Shown piece after piece: positions 62,214 to 64,000 of a stretch of 64,000 nt of DNA; the first letter of the stretch is position 1; every line of letters begins with the position of its first letter. The position numbers and the translations under genes are program-made. A model generated the notes under the pieces. That model was not told the DNA's origin, searched no databases, and worked only from the letters and a program-made list of their open reading frames with translations. Origin of the DNA: Spirochaetae bacterium HGW-Spirochaetae-3 (GTDB lineage: Bacteria; Spirochaetota; Spirochaetia; Treponematales; UBA12059); contig PGXV01000004.1 of NCBI GenBank assembly GCA_002839315.1, positions 1 through 64,000 on the forward strand, in the 5' to 3' direction.

Positions 62214-64000
62214 ATGGCTAAGATCAAGTACGTGTACTATTTCGGCGACGGCAAGGCCGAAGGCGACGCTAAGATGAAGGAAGAGCTCGGTGGCAAGGGC
62301 GCTAACCTCGCCGAGATGACGAACCTCGGCATTCCGGTACCCCCGGGCTTCACGGTATCTACCGATGTCTGCGCCGCGTACTACGAGAACAAGCGCAAGT
62401 ACCCCAACGGCCTCGAGGCCGAGGTCGCCGAGCACCTCGCCCGCCTCGAGAAGTCCATGGGCAAGAAGCTGGGCGATCCCGTCGACCCGCTCCTCGTCTC
62501 CGTCCGTTCCGGCGCGGCTCAGTCGATGCCCGGCATGATGGACACGATTCTCAACCTCGGCCTCAACGACAAGGCCGTAGAGGGCCTCGCCAAGAAGACC
62601 GGCAACCCCCGTTTCGCGTACGACTCCTATCGCCGCTTCATCCAGATGTACGGCGACGTGGTCCTCGAGGTCCCGCACGACGATTTCGAGCACGCGCTCG
62701 CGGCCGCCAAGAAGGCCAAGAAGGTCGATCTCGATACCGGCCTTTCCGCCGACGACCTCAAGAAGCTCGTCGAGACCTACAAGGCCATCGTCAAGAAGAA
62801 CACCAAGAAGGACTTCCCGCAGGATCCCAAAGAGCAGATGTTCGGCGCCATGGGCGCGGTTTTCGGTTCCTGGATGAACGAGCGCGCGATCAAGTATCGC
62901 GACCTCAATAACATCAAGGGCCTCAAGGGAACCGCCGTCACCGTGCAGACGATGGTCTTCGGCAACTGGGGCGACGATTCCGGTACCGGCGTATGCTTCA
63001 GCCGCGATCCGTCGACCGGCAAGAACGAGTTCTACGGCGAGTTCCTTATGAACGCCCAGGGCGAGGACGTCGTAGCCGGCATCCGTACCCCCGAGAAGAT
63101 CGCCTCTCTGGCCAAGAAGAACGCCGCCGTATACAAGCAGCTCGTCGCGATCAAGGATCGCCTCGAGAAGCACTTCCGCGACATGCAGGACATGGAGTTC
63201 ACCGTCCAGCAGGGCAAGCTCTTCATACTGCAGACCCGTAACGGCAAGCGCACCGGCGCCGCCGCCGTGAAGGTAGCCGTAGAGATGGTCGGCGAGAAGC
63301 TGATCACCAAGGAAGAGGCCATCCTCCGCGTCTCCCCCGACCATATCGACCAGATGCTGCACCCCGCTATCGACCCCAAGGCCGCCAAGGCCGCCAAGGT
63401 CCTCGCGAAGGGACTGAACGCGTCCCCGGGAGCCGCGTGCGGCCAAGTGGTGTTCAGCGCCGCCGACGCCGAGGCGTGGGCGATCCAGGGCAAGAAGATA
63501 CTTCTCGTTCGCAAGGATACCAGCCCCGAGGACATCGGCGGCATGGTCGTCGCCGAGGGCATCCTGACCGCGACCGGCGGAATGACCAGCCACGCGGCGG
63601 TCGTCGCCCGCGGCATGGGCACCCCCTGCGTATCCGGAGCCCAGGCGCTCAGCATCGTCGGCAAGGTAGCCACCGTCGCCGACGTTAAGTTCAAGGAAGG
63701 CGACTGGATGACGATAGACGGCTCAACGGGCGCCATCTATCAGGGCCAGCTCGCGCTCGTAGCCGCCAAGATCGGCAAGGAGCTCGAGACCTTCCTGTCG
63801 TGGGCCGACCAGGTCCGAGAAGGCTCCGTCCGCGGCGCCCTCAAGGGCTTCAACGTCCGCACGAACGCCGACACCCCGGCCGACGCCAAGCGCGCGTTCG
63901 ATTTCGGCGCCCAGGGCGTAGGCCTCTGCCGCACCGAGCACATGTTCTTCGACAAGGAAAAGCTGATCCACTTCCGCGCGATGATCGTCGCCGACGGGGA
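62214..64000 (+). CDS. ppdK: Pyruvate, phosphate dikinase, 3' end outside window
   Basis: The first 595 codons are present, from the ATG at 62214 (GGAGGA nine bases upstream) to the right edge; the family is about 870-900 residues. The ATP-grasp nucleotide domain is seen in LGGKGANLAEMTNLGIPVPPGF and VSVRSGAAQSMPGMMDTILNLGLND. The swivelling phosphohistidine domain has GGMTSHAAVVARGMGTPCV, with catalytic His near residue 460. The start of the PEP-binding barrel is GVGLCRTEHMFF. It interconverts pyruvate + ATP + Pi and PEP + AMP + PPi, linking the pyruvate chemistry of the carboxyltransferase genes to glycolysis or gluconeogenesis. Cytosolic. Confidence 0.96.
   Translation, partial: MAKIKYVYYFGDGKAEGDAKMKEELGGKGANLAEMTNLGIPVPPGFTVSTDVCAAYYENKRKYPNGLEAEVAEHLARLEKSMGKKLGDPVDPLLVSVRSGAAQSMPGMMDTILNLGLNDKAVEGLAKKTGNPRFAYDSYRRFIQMYGDVVLEVPHDDFEHALAAAKKAKKVDLDTGLSADDLKKLVETYKAIVKKNTKKDFPQDPKEQMFGAMGAVFGSWMNERAIKYRDLNNIKGLKGTAVTVQTMVFGNWGDDSGTGVCFSRDPSTGKNEFYGEFLMNAQGEDVVAGIRTPEKIASLAKKNAAVYKQLVAIKDRLEKHFRDMQDMEFTVQQGKLFILQTRNGKRTGAAAVKVAVEMVGEKLITKEEAILRVSPDHIDQMLHPAIDPKAAKAAKVLAKGLNASPGAACGQVVFSAADAEAWAIQGKKILLVRKDTSPEDIGGMVVAEGILTATGGMTSHAAVVARGMGTPCVSGAQALSIVGKVATVADVKFKEGDWMTIDGSTGAIYQGQLALVAAKIGKELETFLSWADQVREGSVRGALKGFNVRTNADTPADAKRAFDFGAQGVGLCRTEHMFFDKEKLIHFRAMIVADG

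Noticed and set aside
62100..63593. Minus-strand frame of 497 codons at the right end
   Set aside because: Antisense to ppdK, whose ATP-grasp and phosphohistidine motifs are clear; composition is dominated by Leu/Gly/Val/Asp shadow residues.

Overview
The window looks like a chromosomal segment of a GC-rich, Gram-negative anaerobe, most likely a spirochaete (Spirochaetota). This is inferred from the dense run of lipoproteins with loose spirochaete-type lipoboxes, an HU-like/DUF4469 protein, pyruvate phosphate dikinase, and a ferredoxin- and Na+-pump-based central metabolism. No rRNA or tRNA gene was recognised, so the taxonomy stays tentative.

Region A (1-22319, all minus strand) is an almost gapless gene run. 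It begins at 22319 with a type II secretion system in the order gspD-E-F-G, a short pseudopilin, gspJ-like, K, L, M, C, a lipoprotein and a prepilin peptidase. It continues through a TPR membrane protein, a predicted outer-membrane barrel and two lipoproteins. It ends in a giant SpvB/FG-GAP/RHS-repeat protein (over 2810 residues, cut by the left edge) that carries a Sec signal peptide. Gaps are mostly overlaps or under 65 bp, so the secretion machine and its probable giant cargo may share a transcript. An AT-rich island with three perfect inverted repeats precedes gspD.

Region B (22765-36769) is metabolic. A 12-gene minus-strand operon (33830 to 23856) encodes KorDABC, methylmalonyl-CoA mutase in two subunits, the MeaB chaperone, an epimerase, and a Na+-translocating methylmalonyl-CoA decarboxylase (alpha, gamma, biotin carrier, beta). 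Together these convert 2-oxoglutarate to propionyl-CoA with reduced ferredoxin and a Na+ gradient as energy outputs. A divergent iclR gene has matching 21-bp operator-like sites in front of itself and the operon. It is followed by a biotin-less oxaloacetate decarboxylase-alpha/transcarboxylase-5S-type subunit.

Region C (36859-51000) holds a class III nucleotide cyclase divergent from a coiled-coil membrane protein, a second barrel-plus-Ig-lipoprotein pair, an M19 dipeptidase-like enzyme with altered metal ligands, a proline racemase-family enzyme, a membrane-embedded AraC regulator, a U32 peptidase, a FemX-like transferase and metG.

Region D (51013-64000) holds a 1260-residue beta-rich surface protein, a four-gene plus-strand envelope cluster (with a DUF503 gene), dinB with a membrane protein, an uncharacterised cytosolic protein, and the start of ppdK running off the right edge. 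Several strong sigma70-like promoters sit so close to their start codons that leaderless mRNAs are likely.
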